A DNA stretch of 64,000 nt from Glaciecola sp965660815 (GTDB lineage Bacteria; Pseudomonadota; Gammaproteobacteria; Enterobacterales; Alteromonadaceae): positions 1 to 64,000 of the forward strand of contig CBFIBG010000014.1 in assembly GCA_965660815.1 (NCBI GenBank), given 5' to 3'. The position numbers and the translations under genes are program-made. Positions 17,855-27,056 of this stretch are shown one piece after another (positions within the stretch are counted from its first letter, which is position 1; every line of letters begins with the position of its first letter). Below the pieces are notes generated by a model. The model was not told the origin of the DNA and made no database searches. It worked only from the letters and a program-made list of their open reading frames with translations.

Positions 17855-20662
17855 ATGCACAAACCTTTAGGTAACTCCCCCCTTGTTTTAGTTGACGGTT
17901 CCTCGTATCTGTTCCGAGCGTTTCATGGACTTCCGCCTTTAACTAACTCAAAAGGAATGGATACTGGGGCGATTTACGGTGTCGTGAATATGCTTCGCTC
18001 GCTCGTTAAAGACTATCAACCAAGTCATATGGCAGTTGTTTTTGACGCTAAAGGCAAAACCTTTAGAGACGAGATATACGAACAGTACAAAGCCAATCGG
18101 CCCGCTATGCCTGAAGAACTTAGAAGTCAAATCGAGCCTTTACATAAAATAGTCAAAGCTATGGGCTTTCCGTTAATTGTAGAAGATGGCGTAGAAGCAG
18201 ATGATGTTATAGGAACCTTATCAAAGAGAGCCAGCGAGCAAGGCTTTGACTGCATAATTAGCACCGGCGACAAAGACATGGCGCAGTTGGTAGACAATCA
18301 CGTAACCTTAATCAACACCATGACAAAAACAACAATGGATGTGAACGGAGTGGTTGAAAAATTTGGAGTACCAGCGGAACTAATCATCGATTATTTGGCG
18401 CTAAAGGGGGATAAAGTTGATAACATCCCTGGAGTACCCGGCGTAGGCGACAAAAGCGCAGTTGCGATGCTTAATGGCATTGGCGGGATTCATGCTATTT
18501 ACGACAACTTGAGTCAAATTAAGGACTTATCATTTCGTGGTTCCAAAACCATGGCCAATAAAATGGAAGAGTATAAAGAGCAAGCGCTTTTGTCTTACGA
18601 ATTAGCGACCATTGCGTGTGAACTTAATCTTGACATAGCGCTTGAAGAACTAGCGATTGGGGACATGGATAAGCCGATTTTACGCGAAATGTTTGCAGAA
18701 CTAGAGTTTAAGCGATGGTTGAGCGAAGTGAGCGATGCTAATACCTTAAAGCAAGTCACCCAACAGCAAGAAAAAACCGACAACTCTGAACAAACCCAAA
18801 TTACGGCTCAACCTTTAGACACATCAAATTACAGCACTATATTTACTGAAGATGATTTTCAGCGTTTGCTTAACAAGCTCAAGACTGCAGAAATTTACGC
18901 AATAGATACGGAGACCACTAGTCTCGATTATATGCAAGCTGAAATTGTTGGATTGTCTTTTGCCTTCAAAGAAGTGGGCGCGACGGATGACACAGATAAG
19001 GCAAACGCTTATTACCTGCCTGTTGCTCACGACTATCAAGGAGCACCCGAACAACTCGACCGAAATTATGTGCTAAAAACGCTGAAACCTATTCTTGAAG
19101 ACATGAGCCCCAAAAAAATTGGTCAACATATCAAGTACGACAAAAATGTACTGGCTAATTATGGAATAAATTTACAAGGCATTTTAAGCGATACAATGTT
19201 GGCATCTTATGTATTAAACAGCACCGCAACTAGACATGATATGGATAGCCTGTCATTAAAATATTTAAGCCATAAATCGATAAGTTTTGAAGAAATTGCA
19301 GGCAAAGGCGCAAAACAACTTACCTTTAATAATATTAATTTGGACATCGCTGCAAAGTACGCTGCAGAAGATGCCGATATCACGTTAAGATTACACCTTG
19401 CATTGGATAAATTGTTAAAACAAGAGGCTGGTTTACTAAAACTGTTACAAGACGTGGAAGTTCCTCTATCTGGTGTTTTGGCAACTATGGAACAAACTGG
19501 GGTGTTAATTGATTCGCAACAGTTGGGGCAACAAAGTCAAAATCTAGCCAAACGCATTATTGAGCTCGAAAACGAGGTACATGAGCTGGCAGATGAAAAG
19601 TTTAACTTAGGATCCACCAAACAGTTACAGCATATTTTGTTTGAAAAATTAGAGCTTCCGGTGAAGAAAAAAACCCCAAAAGGGGCTCCCTCTACGTCAG
19701 AAGAAGTGCTACAAGAACTGGCTTTAGAATATGAATTACCTGCACTTATAATGGAATATCGAGGCTTAACGAAGCTGAAAAATACATACACTGACAAACT
19801 ACCCACTATGATTAATCATAGAACCAATCGTGTGCATACCTCATATCACCAGGCTGTCACCGCTACTGGAAGACTTTCTTCTACTGATCCTAATTTGCAA
19901 AACATTCCCATCAGGAATAAAGCAGGAAGACAAATTAGACAAGCTTTTGTACCCAAAGAAGGATATAAAATTGTAGCCGCGGATTATTCTCAGATAGAGT
20001 TGCGAATAATGGCCCATTTGAGTAAAGATAAAGGATTACTTGACGCTTTTGCTAATGGCGTAGACGTGCACCGAGCTACTGCAGCAGAGGTATTTTCTGA
20101 AGAGTTGAACAACGTAAGTGACAATCAAAGAAGAAGCGCAAAAGCCATTAATTTCGGTCTGATCTACGGAATGTCTGCTTTTGGGTTAGCCAAACAGCTC
20201 AACATATCCCGAACCGATGCACAATCCTATATGGACAAGTATTTTGATCGATATCCTGGCGTATTGAAATACATGGAAAATACGCGACTTGATGCAAAAG
20301 AAAAAGGCTATGTCACCACAGTATTTGGTAGAAGGCTATATTTGCCTGATATCAATGCCTCTAATGGTGCCAGACGAGCTGGAGCCGAGCGAGCAGCTAT
20401 TAATGCGCCTATGCAAGGCACTGCAGCAGATATAATAAAAAAAGCTATGATAGAGGTGGACAAATGGATCTCCTCTTTAAATGACTCTGCTGACATTAGC
20501 ATGATAATGCAAGTACACGATGAACTTGTTTTTGAAATAAAAACCGAAAAAGTAGATGAATACATAAAACAAATAAACACATTAATGGAAAATTGCGTGT
20601 CATTGGACGTGCCGTTAGTAGTAGAAGCAGGAGTAGGCAACAATTGGGACGAGGCACATTAG
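17855..20662 (+). CDS. polA: DNA polymerase I
   Basis: A 935-residue family A polymerase with all three activities. The N-terminal 5' nuclease/flap domain spans about 1-290. The 3'-5' exonuclease domain has DTETTSLD (near 350) and YAAEDADIT intact. The polymerase domain shows DYSQIELRIMAHLS, RRSAKAINFGLIYG and VHDELVFE (near 886). It fills gaps in Okazaki fragment processing and repair. A pair of DnaA boxes lies upstream, and a candidate small RNA lies just downstream. Confidence 0.98.
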   Translation: MHKPLGNSPLVLVDGSSYLFRAFHGLPPLTNSKGMDTGAIYGVVNMLRSLVKDYQPSHMAVVFDAKGKTFRDEIYEQYKANRPAMPEELRSQIEPLHKIVKAMGFPLIVEDGVEADDVIGTLSKRASEQGFDCIISTGDKDMAQLVDNHVTLINTMTKTTMDVNGVVEKFGVPAELIIDYLALKGDKVDNIPGVPGVGDKSAVAMLNGIGGIHAIYDNLSQIKDLSFRGSKTMANKMEEYKEQALLSYELATIACELNLDIALEELAIGDMDKPILREMFAELEFKRWLSEVSDANTLKQVTQQQEKTDNSEQTQITAQPLDTSNYSTIFTEDDFQRLLNKLKTAEIYAIDTETTSLDYMQAEIVGLSFAFKEVGATDDTDKANAYYLPVAHDYQGAPEQLDRNYVLKTLKPILEDMSPKKIGQHIKYDKNVLANYGINLQGILSDTMLASYVLNSTATRHDMDSLSLKYLSHKSISFEEIAGKGAKQLTFNNINLDIAAKYAAEDADITLRLHLALDKLLKQEAGLLKLLQDVEVPLSGVLATMEQTGVLIDSQQLGQQSQNLAKRIIELENEVHELADEKFNLGSTKQLQHILFEKLELPVKKKTPKGAPSTSEEVLQELALEYELPALIMEYRGLTKLKNTYTDKLPTMINHRTNRVHTSYHQAVTATGRLSSTDPNLQNIPIRNKAGRQIRQAFVPKEGYKIVAADYSQIELRIMAHLSKDKGLLDAFANGVDVHRATAAEVFSEELNNVSDNQRRSAKAINFGLIYGMSAFGLAKQLNISRTDAQSYMDKYFDRYPGVLKYMENTRLDAKEKGYVTTVFGRRLYLPDINASNGARRAGAERAAINAPMQGTAADIIKKAMIEVDKWISSLNDSADISMIMQVHDELVFEIKTEKVDEYIKQINTLMENCVSLDVPLVVEAGVGNNWDEAH

Positions 20663-20726
20663 GTAATGATATACGCTTTATCATTTAACAACTTATTCTG
20701 AGCAAATGTTTTCAGCAATAAAAATT

Positions 20727-20755
20727 TTAACTCTTTTGTGAGAAGCAATGATAAT
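20727..20755 (+). promoter_or_regulatory. Candidate sigma-70 promoter of small RNA
   Basis: TTAACT (20727-20732), a 17 bp spacer and GATAAT (20750-20755) lie 65 bp past the polA stop. The inferred start near 20762 lies about 100 bases before a strong terminator. Confidence 0.45.
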
Positions 20756-20761
20756 CCATAA

Positions 20762-20860
20762 AAATTTTGAACTAATACGAAAAATATAGTTCTTATTCTT
20801 GAAAGTGTTGTTCTCCCTAATCAAAAAAGCCTCGTTTTGTGTGTTGACGAGGCTTTTTTT
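20762..20860 (+). ncRNA. Candidate small RNA in the Spot 42 (spf) position
   Basis: Between polA and engB, where many gammaproteobacteria encode Spot 42 RNA (about 109 nt). The candidate is about 99 nt. It has a promoter-like element upstream, a 5' stem (GAACTA 20769-20774 with TAGTTC 20787-20792), a single-stranded region containing CUCCCU that could pair with ribosome binding sites, and a terminator hairpin ending in U7. I could not align the body with E. coli Spot 42, so homology is not claimed; only position, size and architecture agree. Confidence 0.45.
20823..20860. terminator. Bidirectional terminator between polA and engB
   Basis: Stem GCCTCGT (20829-20835) pairs with ACGAGGC (20847-20853). 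A-run 20823-20828 and T-run 20854-20860 make it functional in both directions. It would end polA or the candidate small RNA on the plus strand and engB on the minus strand. Confidence 0.88.
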
Positions 20861-20987
20861 ATGCTCAATGTTAGGTATAACTTGTTGATAACTAGAACGA
20901 GAGAAACAAGAGACAACAGCACAGTTTAAAAATAGTCGCACCAATAGCATGTTGTATATCAAACATTGCCAATGTGATGTGTGAATT

Positions 20988-21599
20988 TTACGTGTTTGTC
21001 CTGTCTGGCAAATCAAGCCACAGTGACAGCTTCTTTTCAGTTTCAGGTAAACCCAAACCATTTAATGTAGAAAACGCATGTACCGTTACATCACCATTAA
21101 ACGCAATACACGCCTCTCTGACCATGAGAACTTGGCTTTTTCGACGCCCTGCTTTAAGTTTATCGGCTTTTGTTAATAGAATAAGGACAGGTAAGTTTGC
21201 ACCGACCGCCCAAAAAATCAAATCTTGATCAAGGTCTTTAAGCGGATGTCGAATATCCATAAGCACGACTAACCCCTTTAAACACTCTCTCTTTTGCAAA
21301 TACTCACCAAGTGATTTTTGCCATTTATGTTTCATTGCCAAAGGTACTTTCGCATAGCCGTATCCTGGCAGATCTACTAACCGTCGAGCTTCATCTAATT
21401 CAAATAAATTAATAAGTTGAGTCCTTCCTGGTGTTTTACTTGTTCGAGCGAGGTTCTTTTGGCGAGTTAACTTATTTAATGCACTCGATTTTCCAGCATT
21501 AGAGCGCCCTGCAAACGCAATTTCTGCACCATCGAAAGGTGACAAATGGGAAATATCAGGGGCACTGGTTAAAAATTTGGCAGTTGTAAAATATGACAT
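20988..21599 (-). CDS. engB: Ribosome-biogenesis GTPase EngB (YsxC/YihA)
   Basis: Small essential GTPase acting in 50S subunit assembly. G1 GRSNAGKSS, the T in TPGRTQ (G2), G3 DLPGYG and G4 TKAD are present. I chose the ATG at 21599 (203 residues), because the longer frame starts with TTG and adds only four residues. It is convergent with polA and divergent from the cytochrome c4 gene, the standard gammaproteobacterial layout. Confidence 0.95.
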   Translation of the reverse strand: MSYFTTAKFLTSAPDISHLSPFDGAEIAFAGRSNAGKSSALNKLTRQKNLARTSKTPGRTQLINLFELDEARRLVDLPGYGYAKVPLAMKHKWQKSLGEYLQKRECLKGLVVLMDIRHPLKDLDQDLIFWAVGANLPVLILLTKADKLKAGRRKSQVLMVREACIAFNGDVTVHAFSTLNGLGLPETEKKLSLWLDLPDRTNT

Positions 21600-21762
21600 A
21601 AATACAATCAATTAAAAGGTTTTTGTTAAGTTTACACTATTTACTGTGTTTGTTATGTGTAAATCCATAGTATTAACATTCAAAAGTGTTTTTAAGGAAG
21701 TATTTGTGTAAAATACCGCGTTATCACAAATGGTGATCATTTAATCCTCATCTTTAGAGAGT

Positions 21763-22392
21763 ATGAATATGAAAAAATATTGTTTGCTTTTGACTGTTTT
21801 TCTTGGTCTAAGCGCTTCAGTTCAAGCACAAGGTGACGCGGAAGCCGGAAAGTCAAAATCTTTAGTATGCGCAGCTTGTCATGGTGCTGATGGTAATAGT
21901 GCAATTCCCATGAACCCGAAATTGGCGGGCCAACACGAAGGCTATTTAGTTAAACAGTTACAAGAGTTCAAACTTGCTTCGCAATCCGGTGGCAAGGAAG
22001 GAAGAAACAACGCAATTATGAATGCTCAAGCGATGTTGCTTACTGAAGAAGACATGCAGGATTTAGCTGCTTACTTTTCTAGCCAGACACTTGATATTGG
22101 ATCTGCGCCGGAAGATGTTATTGCTCAAGGCGAAGCACTTTACAGAGGTGGAGACGCCGCGCGAGGCATAACGGCATGTATTGCTTGTCACAGTGCAGAT
22201 GGCAAGGGCATGAATTTGGCCGGATTTCCAGTAATAGGTGGTCAACATGCAACGTACACAGAAAGCCAATTAAAAATGTTTCGCTCTGGTGACAGAAATA
22301 ACGATTTAAATGGGATGATGCGAGGTGTTGCGAGTAAACTCACAGATGAAGATATTCGAATTTTATCTGCTTATCTAGAGGGTTTGCACTAA
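21763..22392 (+). CDS. Dihaem cytochrome c4
   Basis: Periplasmic electron carrier of 209 residues with an N-terminal signal peptide ending near VQA (residue 22). It has two class I cytochrome c domains with haem motifs CAACH (36-40) and CIACH (near 138-142). Met ligands are expected in the MNPKLAGQH-like and MMRG-like regions. Cytochrome c4 feeds electrons to terminal oxidases such as cbb3. The position beside engB is conserved in Vibrio and Alteromonadales. Confidence 0.94.
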   Translation: MNMKKYCLLLTVFLGLSASVQAQGDAEAGKSKSLVCAACHGADGNSAIPMNPKLAGQHEGYLVKQLQEFKLASQSGGKEGRNNAIMNAQAMLLTEEDMQDLAAYFSSQTLDIGSAPEDVIAQGEALYRGGDAARGITACIACHSADGKGMNLAGFPVIGGQHATYTESQLKMFRSGDRNNDLNGMMRGVASKLTDEDIRILSAYLEGLH

Positions 22393-22420
22393 TATAGTGT
22401 AAATTAATTGTTAAAATCTG

Positions 22421-22448
22421 TTGTAAAATATTTTTTTTAAAGTATTAT
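22421..22448 (+). promoter_or_regulatory. Candidate promoter of structured RNA
   Basis: TTGTAA (22421-22426), a 16 bp spacer and TATTAT (22443-22448) lie 28 bp after the cytochrome c4 stop. The inferred start is near 22455. The match is modest in AT-rich DNA. Confidence 0.35.
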
Positions 22449-22454
22449 TAATCT

Positions 22455-22660
22455 CACTTGCTTACCAAACTTGCAAATTTGTTTGGTAGGGGCTAGTATT
22501 AAAACAAGAAAGCGTAAAGGATGACCAAAAACAAAAACGCTTCACTTGTCAAAAACAACAAAAAGTAAGTGTAGGCAATGAGCATTGGATATGCCTAAAC
22601 GGGAGAGGTGTCAACAGACACTGATTTATATTAAGGTGATAGGTAACTATCACCTTTTTT
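22455..22660 (+). ncRNA. Candidate structured RNA in the CsrC position
   Basis: About 205 nt between cytochrome c4 and yihI; E. coli csrC lies just upstream of yihI. Successive inverted repeats are visible: 22464-22470/22481-22487, 22511-22515/22537-22541, 22543-22547/22567-22571, 22572-22577/22592-22597 and 22608-22612/22617-22621. A perfect 10 bp terminator hairpin follows. AGGA (22518) and TGGA (22586) sit in loops and GGGA (22601) lies between stems, as CsrA-binding sites would. GGA motifs are fewer than in E. coli CsrB/C. A yihI leader attenuator is an alternative. Confidence 0.42.
22633..22660 (+). terminator. Strong rho-independent terminator upstream of yihI
   Basis: Perfect 10 bp stem, AAGGTGATAG with CTATCACCTT, closed by a GUAA tetraloop (GNRA class) and followed by T-run to 22660. 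It lies 115 bp before the yihI ATG, so it ends a separate transcript or acts as an attenuator. Confidence 0.88.
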
Positions 22661-22775
22661 CTTTTTATCCCCATAAACCTTTACACACATTCCAAATTAT
22701 CAAATACAATTCTTTTTATCAAAGTTGGTAAGGCTTTAATAGAAGTGCGAGTTCCAGTAATCAGGTAGAAAAATC

Positions 22776-23306
22776 ATGGCAAAGAGCAAAAAATCCAGAA
22801 AAGTTGGTCTTATCGGTGTGCCTAAAACACATCATGACAGAGCCGACGGTGCAAAGAAAAAAAGAGTAGATAATAAGAAACCTAAAAACAGAAAAGGTTT
22901 AAAACCTGGGCATCGCCAGCATTTATCTGAAGAACATGCTCGCTCAGATTCTCTTCAGAAACCTGACCCAAGGAAAGGTAGCAAAGAGCCAGTTAACCTA
23001 GACAAATATAGGCAACCAAGCAAAGATAATAATAAAAAGCAATCTATTGGCAGCAAGCAAAGATACCATAGTCCAATGGAAGAACTTGAAGCGATTGAAA
23101 ATAATAAACAATTGGAACAACTTTTATTAAAGCAAGAACACACAAAGCTCAGTGCTCAAGAGCTACAATTTGTAGAAAAACTTACCATCCGTTACGCACA
23201 ACTATGTGACATGCTAGGAATTGACACAGATGAGTCAGAAAACGAGAAGAACATTGATCCGTTTGCGAACTTAGATGCAATAAAGTTGGACGATTATAAG
23301 GATTAG
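22776..23306 (+). CDS. yihI: Der GTPase-activating protein YihI
   Basis: A 176-residue protein with a very basic, lysine/arginine-rich N-terminal half and an acidic C-terminal helical part. The segments GLKPGHRQ, ELEAIENN and LDRYAQLCDMLGI-like text match YihI, which stimulates the ribosome-assembly GTPase Der. It is followed 5 bp later by a DUF2489 gene, the same pair found across the order. Confidence 0.9.
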   Translation: MAKSKKSRKVGLIGVPKTHHDRADGAKKKRVDNKKPKNRKGLKPGHRQHLSEEHARSDSLQKPDPRKGSKEPVNLDKYRQPSKDNNKKQSIGSKQRYHSPMEELEAIENNKQLEQLLLKQEHTKLSAQELQFVEKLTIRYAQLCDMLGIDTDESENEKNIDPFANLDAIKLDDYKD

Positions 23307-23311
23307 TTTTT

Positions 23312-23776
23312 ATGAGTTTTATAGAGTTTGCGTTAGTTATTTTAGCGTGCGCAATTGTTTTAGGATTGGGGATATATGCGGGTAGATTACTATTCCTTGT
23401 AAAAGTACAAAATCAAAAGCAGCAAGTGGCTCGAGATAATAGGATTAGCAATATTCAACAAAGTATTCAAACTATCGCGTTTGCTATGGTGCAACAACAA
23501 TGTGACCTATCTGAGGGAGTAATCCGCATATGCAGACTTCTTGAAGCGCTGCCACTTAACCCCCTGCCGAATTACACTGAGAGATACCCTGCGGTGTATC
23601 AACTGTTTGACCTCGTTAAAGATTATCCTACACATGAAGCTCGTGCTGCGCAAAGTAAAGCCACTAGACGAAAGCAAGACAAAGAGCGCCAAGAATTCGA
23701 AAGCGAGCTTGAAAATAAGATTTTGAAGGAAGCTGAACTGCTCAGGAATTTCGAAGTAAAAAATAGTATTAGTTAG
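23312..23776 (+). CDS. DUF2489 membrane-anchored protein
   Basis: A 154-residue protein with one N-terminal transmembrane helix (about 5-28) and a charged helical cytoplasmic part. It fits the DUF2489 family, which commonly follows yihI. Function is unknown. Five bases separate it from yihI, so they are cotranscribed. Confidence 0.8.
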   Translation: MSFIEFALVILACAIVLGLGIYAGRLLFLVKVQNQKQQVARDNRISNIQQSIQTIAFAMVQQQCDLSEGVIRICRLLEALPLNPLPNYTERYPAVYQLFDLVKDYPTHEARAAQSKATRRKQDKERQEFESELENKILKEAELLRNFEVKNSIS

Positions 23777-23833
23777 AAATCGTTAAATTCAGTTAATTTG
23801 TACATATAAATCATCGCCGATTACATAACAAGC

Positions 23834-23863
23834 TTACCATTCTTGCCTTGTTCAATGTATACT
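23834..23863 (+). promoter_or_regulatory. Candidate glyQS promoter
   Basis: TTACCA (23834-23839), an 18 bp spacer and TATACT (23858-23863) lie about 150 bp upstream of glyQ. No tRNA-like leader or T-box is apparent, as expected for a gammaproteobacterium. Confidence 0.35.
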
Positions 23864-24010
23864 ACTTGCCTTTTTTATCTTATCAAGAAAATGGCTACCT
23901 ATATCGAGAAGATAATCGTTTGCTCTGATGGTAAAAAGCAGCGGTTATGCGCCTAAAGTGCGTTAGATTTTGGTACAAGCTTAATAGAATAAAGGCGATA
24001 TCGTTTAGTT

Positions 24011-24925
24011 ATGCAAAAATACGATTTACAGACTTTCCAGGGATTAATTCTGGCATTACAAGATTACTGGGCAAAACAAGGGTGCGTCATCATACAGCCC
24101 TTGGATATGGAAGTGGGCGCGGGCACATTCCACCCTATGACTTTTCTTCGTTCTCTTGGTCCAGAGCCAATGAACAGTGCGTATGTCCAACCATGCAGAA
24201 GGCCTACGGACGGTCGATATGGTGAAAACCCCAATCGTTTGCAACACTATTATCAATTTCAAGTGATGTTGAAGCCTTCTCCAAATAATATTCAAGAGTT
24301 GTATCTAGGGTCCCTCGAAATGCTGGGGTTCGATCCTTTGGTCCATGATATTAGGTTTGTCGAAGACAATTGGGAATCCCCTACCCTTGGAGCCTGGGGT
24401 CTTGGCTGGGAGGTTTGGTTAAACGGTATGGAAGTTACTCAGTTTACTTACTTCCAGCAAGTAGGTGGAATAGAGTGTAAGCCCGTTACTGGTGAAATTA
24501 CCTATGGACTTGAAAGGTTGGCGATGTATATACAAGGCGTAGAGAGTATCTATGACCTCGTCTGGACAAAAGGTCAATTTGGCACAGTTACCTATGGCGA
24601 TGTATTTCTACAAAATGAAAAAGAGCAATCAGCCTATAATTTCGAGCACGCAGACATCGATTTTCTGTTTACATCATTCGATGAATACGAGAAAGCCAGT
24701 AACAAGTTAATTAAAGAGGGCCTTGCCCTGCCGGCGTATGAACAGGTAATGAAAGCTTCCCATGTGTTTAATCTGCTAGATGCTAGGCATGCAATTTCTG
24801 TTACTGAGCGACAAGGCTACATCCTTCGTGTGAGAGCATTGGCGAAAGCTTGTGCCCAAACTTATTATGATTCAAGAGAAGAAATTGGTTTCCCATTATG
24901 TAAATCGCAGGGAGCAGAAGCATGA
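24011..24925 (+). CDS. glyQ: Glycyl-tRNA synthetase alpha subunit
   Basis: A 304-residue catalytic subunit of the bacterial alpha2beta2 glycyl-tRNA synthetase. Family signatures include QDYWAKQGCVI, AGTFHPMTFLR, PCRRPTDGRYGENPNR and YGLERLAMY (class II motif 3). The glyS ATG overlaps its stop by 4 bp, ensuring coupled synthesis of both subunits. Confidence 0.98.
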   Translation: MQKYDLQTFQGLILALQDYWAKQGCVIIQPLDMEVGAGTFHPMTFLRSLGPEPMNSAYVQPCRRPTDGRYGENPNRLQHYYQFQVMLKPSPNNIQELYLGSLEMLGFDPLVHDIRFVEDNWESPTLGAWGLGWEVWLNGMEVTQFTYFQQVGGIECKPVTGEITYGLERLAMYIQGVESIYDLVWTKGQFGTVTYGDVFLQNEKEQSAYNFEHADIDFLFTSFDEYEKASNKLIKEGLALPAYEQVMKASHVFNLLDARHAISVTERQGYILRVRALAKACAQTYYDSREEIGFPLCKSQGAEA

Positions 24926-27039
24926 GCGATTTAAATGTTCAAAACTTGTTAGTTGAGCTAGGTACTGAAGAACTCCCACCAAAAGCTTTAAAAAGCCTGT
25001 CTGAAAGCTTTGCAAATGCGCTAGCAAGCGAAATAGATAAAATGGGTTTTGAGTTTTCGGAAAAAATTACTTATGGCGCACCCCGCAGATTAGCCGTGGT
25101 TCTTAGAGATTGTGAGCGAAAACAAGCTGACAAAATAGTAGAGAAAAAGGGGCCTGCTGTCTCTGTTGCATTTGATGCTGACGGCAACCCAACAAAAGCA
25201 GCCATAGGTTGGGCAAAAGGCAATGGCATCGACATCTCTCAAGCAGAAAGACTTAAAACGGATAAAGGCGAATGGCTGTTACATAAAGCACATATTTCCG
25301 GTCAATCCCTTGATAGTCTGTTACAAAAAGCGCTTGAGAGTACCATTAAACAATTGCCGATCCCAAAAGCGATGCGATGGGGAAGTTCAAATACCGAGTT
25401 TATACGACCTGTTCATACATTATGCGTCCTATATGGTTCTGAAGTGCTAGATGTTACCTTATTAGGACTTCAGTCCAGTAACTTAATATCAGGCCATCGC
25501 TTTCACGGACAGCATAGAGTCAAATTAGATCATAGTGACAATTACGAATCTTTAATGCTAGAACAGCATGTCATAGTAGACTATCAAGCGAGAGTGGCAG
25601 CAATCGAGCAACAACTCATAGAAAAAGCGAAAAATTTAAATTTAACGCCAGATTATGACACCGAACTATTAGAAGAGATCTCTTCTCTTGTAGAATGGCC
25701 AGTTGTGCTTGCGGCTCAATTTGAAAAGTCTTTTTTGTCAGTGCCGAAAGAAGCGCTTATTTACACTATGAAAGACGATCAGAAATATGTGCCATTATTA
25801 ACTAGCGATTCAAATTTATCCTCGAATTTTTTGTTCGTATCAAACATACAGAGTAAAGATCCATTAAAGGTCATACAAGGAAATGAAAAAGTCATCCGCC
25901 CTCGCCTAGCGGATGCTAATTTCTTTTTTGAAACAGATAAAAAGACAACGCTTGAACAAAAGTCGGAAAAACTCCATACAATTCTCTTTCAAAAAGAACT
26001 TGGGACGATTGCTGAAAAATCGAAGCGAGTGACAAATATAGCAGAACTTGTTGGTCACTTAATTAAAACCCAATCGCAAGACCTCACTGACGCAAAACGA
26101 GCAGCTAAGCTTGCTAAAGCCGACCTAGTCAGTGATATGGTGATGGAATTCCCGAGTATTCAAGGTGTTATGGGTTACCACTATGCACTGCACGACAAAG
26201 AAAACGAAGCAGTTGCTATTGCTATTAAAGAACAATATTTACCCCGATTTGCTGGTGATAAATTGCCAACCACCATTGCTGGAATGGTATTATCATTGTC
26301 AGAGAAACTCGACACATTGGTAGGAATTTTCGGTATAAATAAGATCCCCAAGGGTGATAAAGATCCATTCGCCCTTCGCAGAAGCGCAATCGGTATTCTT
26401 CGAATACTGATCGCATTTAATTTAAATGTATCTTTGCAAAATCTTATTGATGACGTTGTTGAGTTGTTTGGTTCTAAACTAAAAAACAAACACACTTCAA
26501 GACAGGTAATGAATTTTTTGGTAGATAGGTTAAAGCCGTTTTACGCTGACCCAAGTAATTTGAATGTCAGCGATCCTATAAGCTCTGATATAGTAACCGC
26601 AGTACTGGCTTCTTCTTCAGTTGTATCCATCAGTGATATACACCAACGAGTGTTAGCCGTATCTAAGTTTGCTCAATCCGCCAACGCAGAGAGCTTAGTT
26701 AATGCCAATAAACGTGTCGCTAATATACTTTCTAAAAACAATATTAAACTTGAAGACATAGTTGACATAGAGCCTAGTTTAATTTCTGAGCAAGCCGAAA
26801 CCACACTTTATGAAGCAGTTACAAAGGCGCAAGGTAGTGTGGCTCAAATGGCCTCATGCAATGATTACGACGGAGTGTTAAATACCTTATCTGAACTCAA
26901 GCGACCCTTAGATGAATTTTTCGATGATGTGATGATAATGGTCGATGACGTCAAGGTTCAGCAAAATAGAATAGCGCTAATCGCATCGGTAAGAAAGCAA
27001 TTTCTGTCCGTAGCCGATATATCGGTCCTTAATTACTAA
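24922..27039 (+). CDS. glyS: Glycyl-tRNA synthetase beta subunit
   Basis: A 705-residue beta subunit that binds tRNA-Gly and is required with GlyQ for aminoacylation. Segments LLVELGTEELPPKAL at the N-terminus, KRPLDEFFDDVMVM-like text near the end and the HD-like core are typical. Length is close to the E. coli 689. It forms an operon with glyQ and possibly the small lipoprotein gene 18 bp downstream. Confidence 0.97.
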   Translation: MSDLNVQNLLVELGTEELPPKALKSLSESFANALASEIDKMGFEFSEKITYGAPRRLAVVLRDCERKQADKIVEKKGPAVSVAFDADGNPTKAAIGWAKGNGIDISQAERLKTDKGEWLLHKAHISGQSLDSLLQKALESTIKQLPIPKAMRWGSSNTEFIRPVHTLCVLYGSEVLDVTLLGLQSSNLISGHRFHGQHRVKLDHSDNYESLMLEQHVIVDYQARVAAIEQQLIEKAKNLNLTPDYDTELLEEISSLVEWPVVLAAQFEKSFLSVPKEALIYTMKDDQKYVPLLTSDSNLSSNFLFVSNIQSKDPLKVIQGNEKVIRPRLADANFFFETDKKTTLEQKSEKLHTILFQKELGTIAEKSKRVTNIAELVGHLIKTQSQDLTDAKRAAKLAKADLVSDMVMEFPSIQGVMGYHYALHDKENEAVAIAIKEQYLPRFAGDKLPTTIAGMVLSLSEKLDTLVGIFGINKIPKGDKDPFALRRSAIGILRILIAFNLNVSLQNLIDDVVELFGSKLKNKHTSRQVMNFLVDRLKPFYADPSNLNVSDPISSDIVTAVLASSSVVSISDIHQRVLAVSKFAQSANAESLVNANKRVANILSKNNIKLEDIVDIEPSLISEQAETTLYEAVTKAQGSVAQMASCNDYDGVLNTLSELKRPLDEFFDDVMIMVDDVKVQQNRIALIASVRKQFLSVADISVLNY

Positions 27040-27056
27040 TTCACAAATACGGTGAT

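Noticed and set aside
20663..20987. Calling the polA-engB RNA a true Spot 42 homologue
   Set aside because: Position and size agree, but I could not recognise the Spot 42 sequence; it is listed only as a candidate small RNA.
22598..22621. GGGAGAG motif as a possible glycine riboswitch
   Set aside because: The remaining conserved glycine aptamer elements are missing and the downstream gene is yihI, not a glycine gene.
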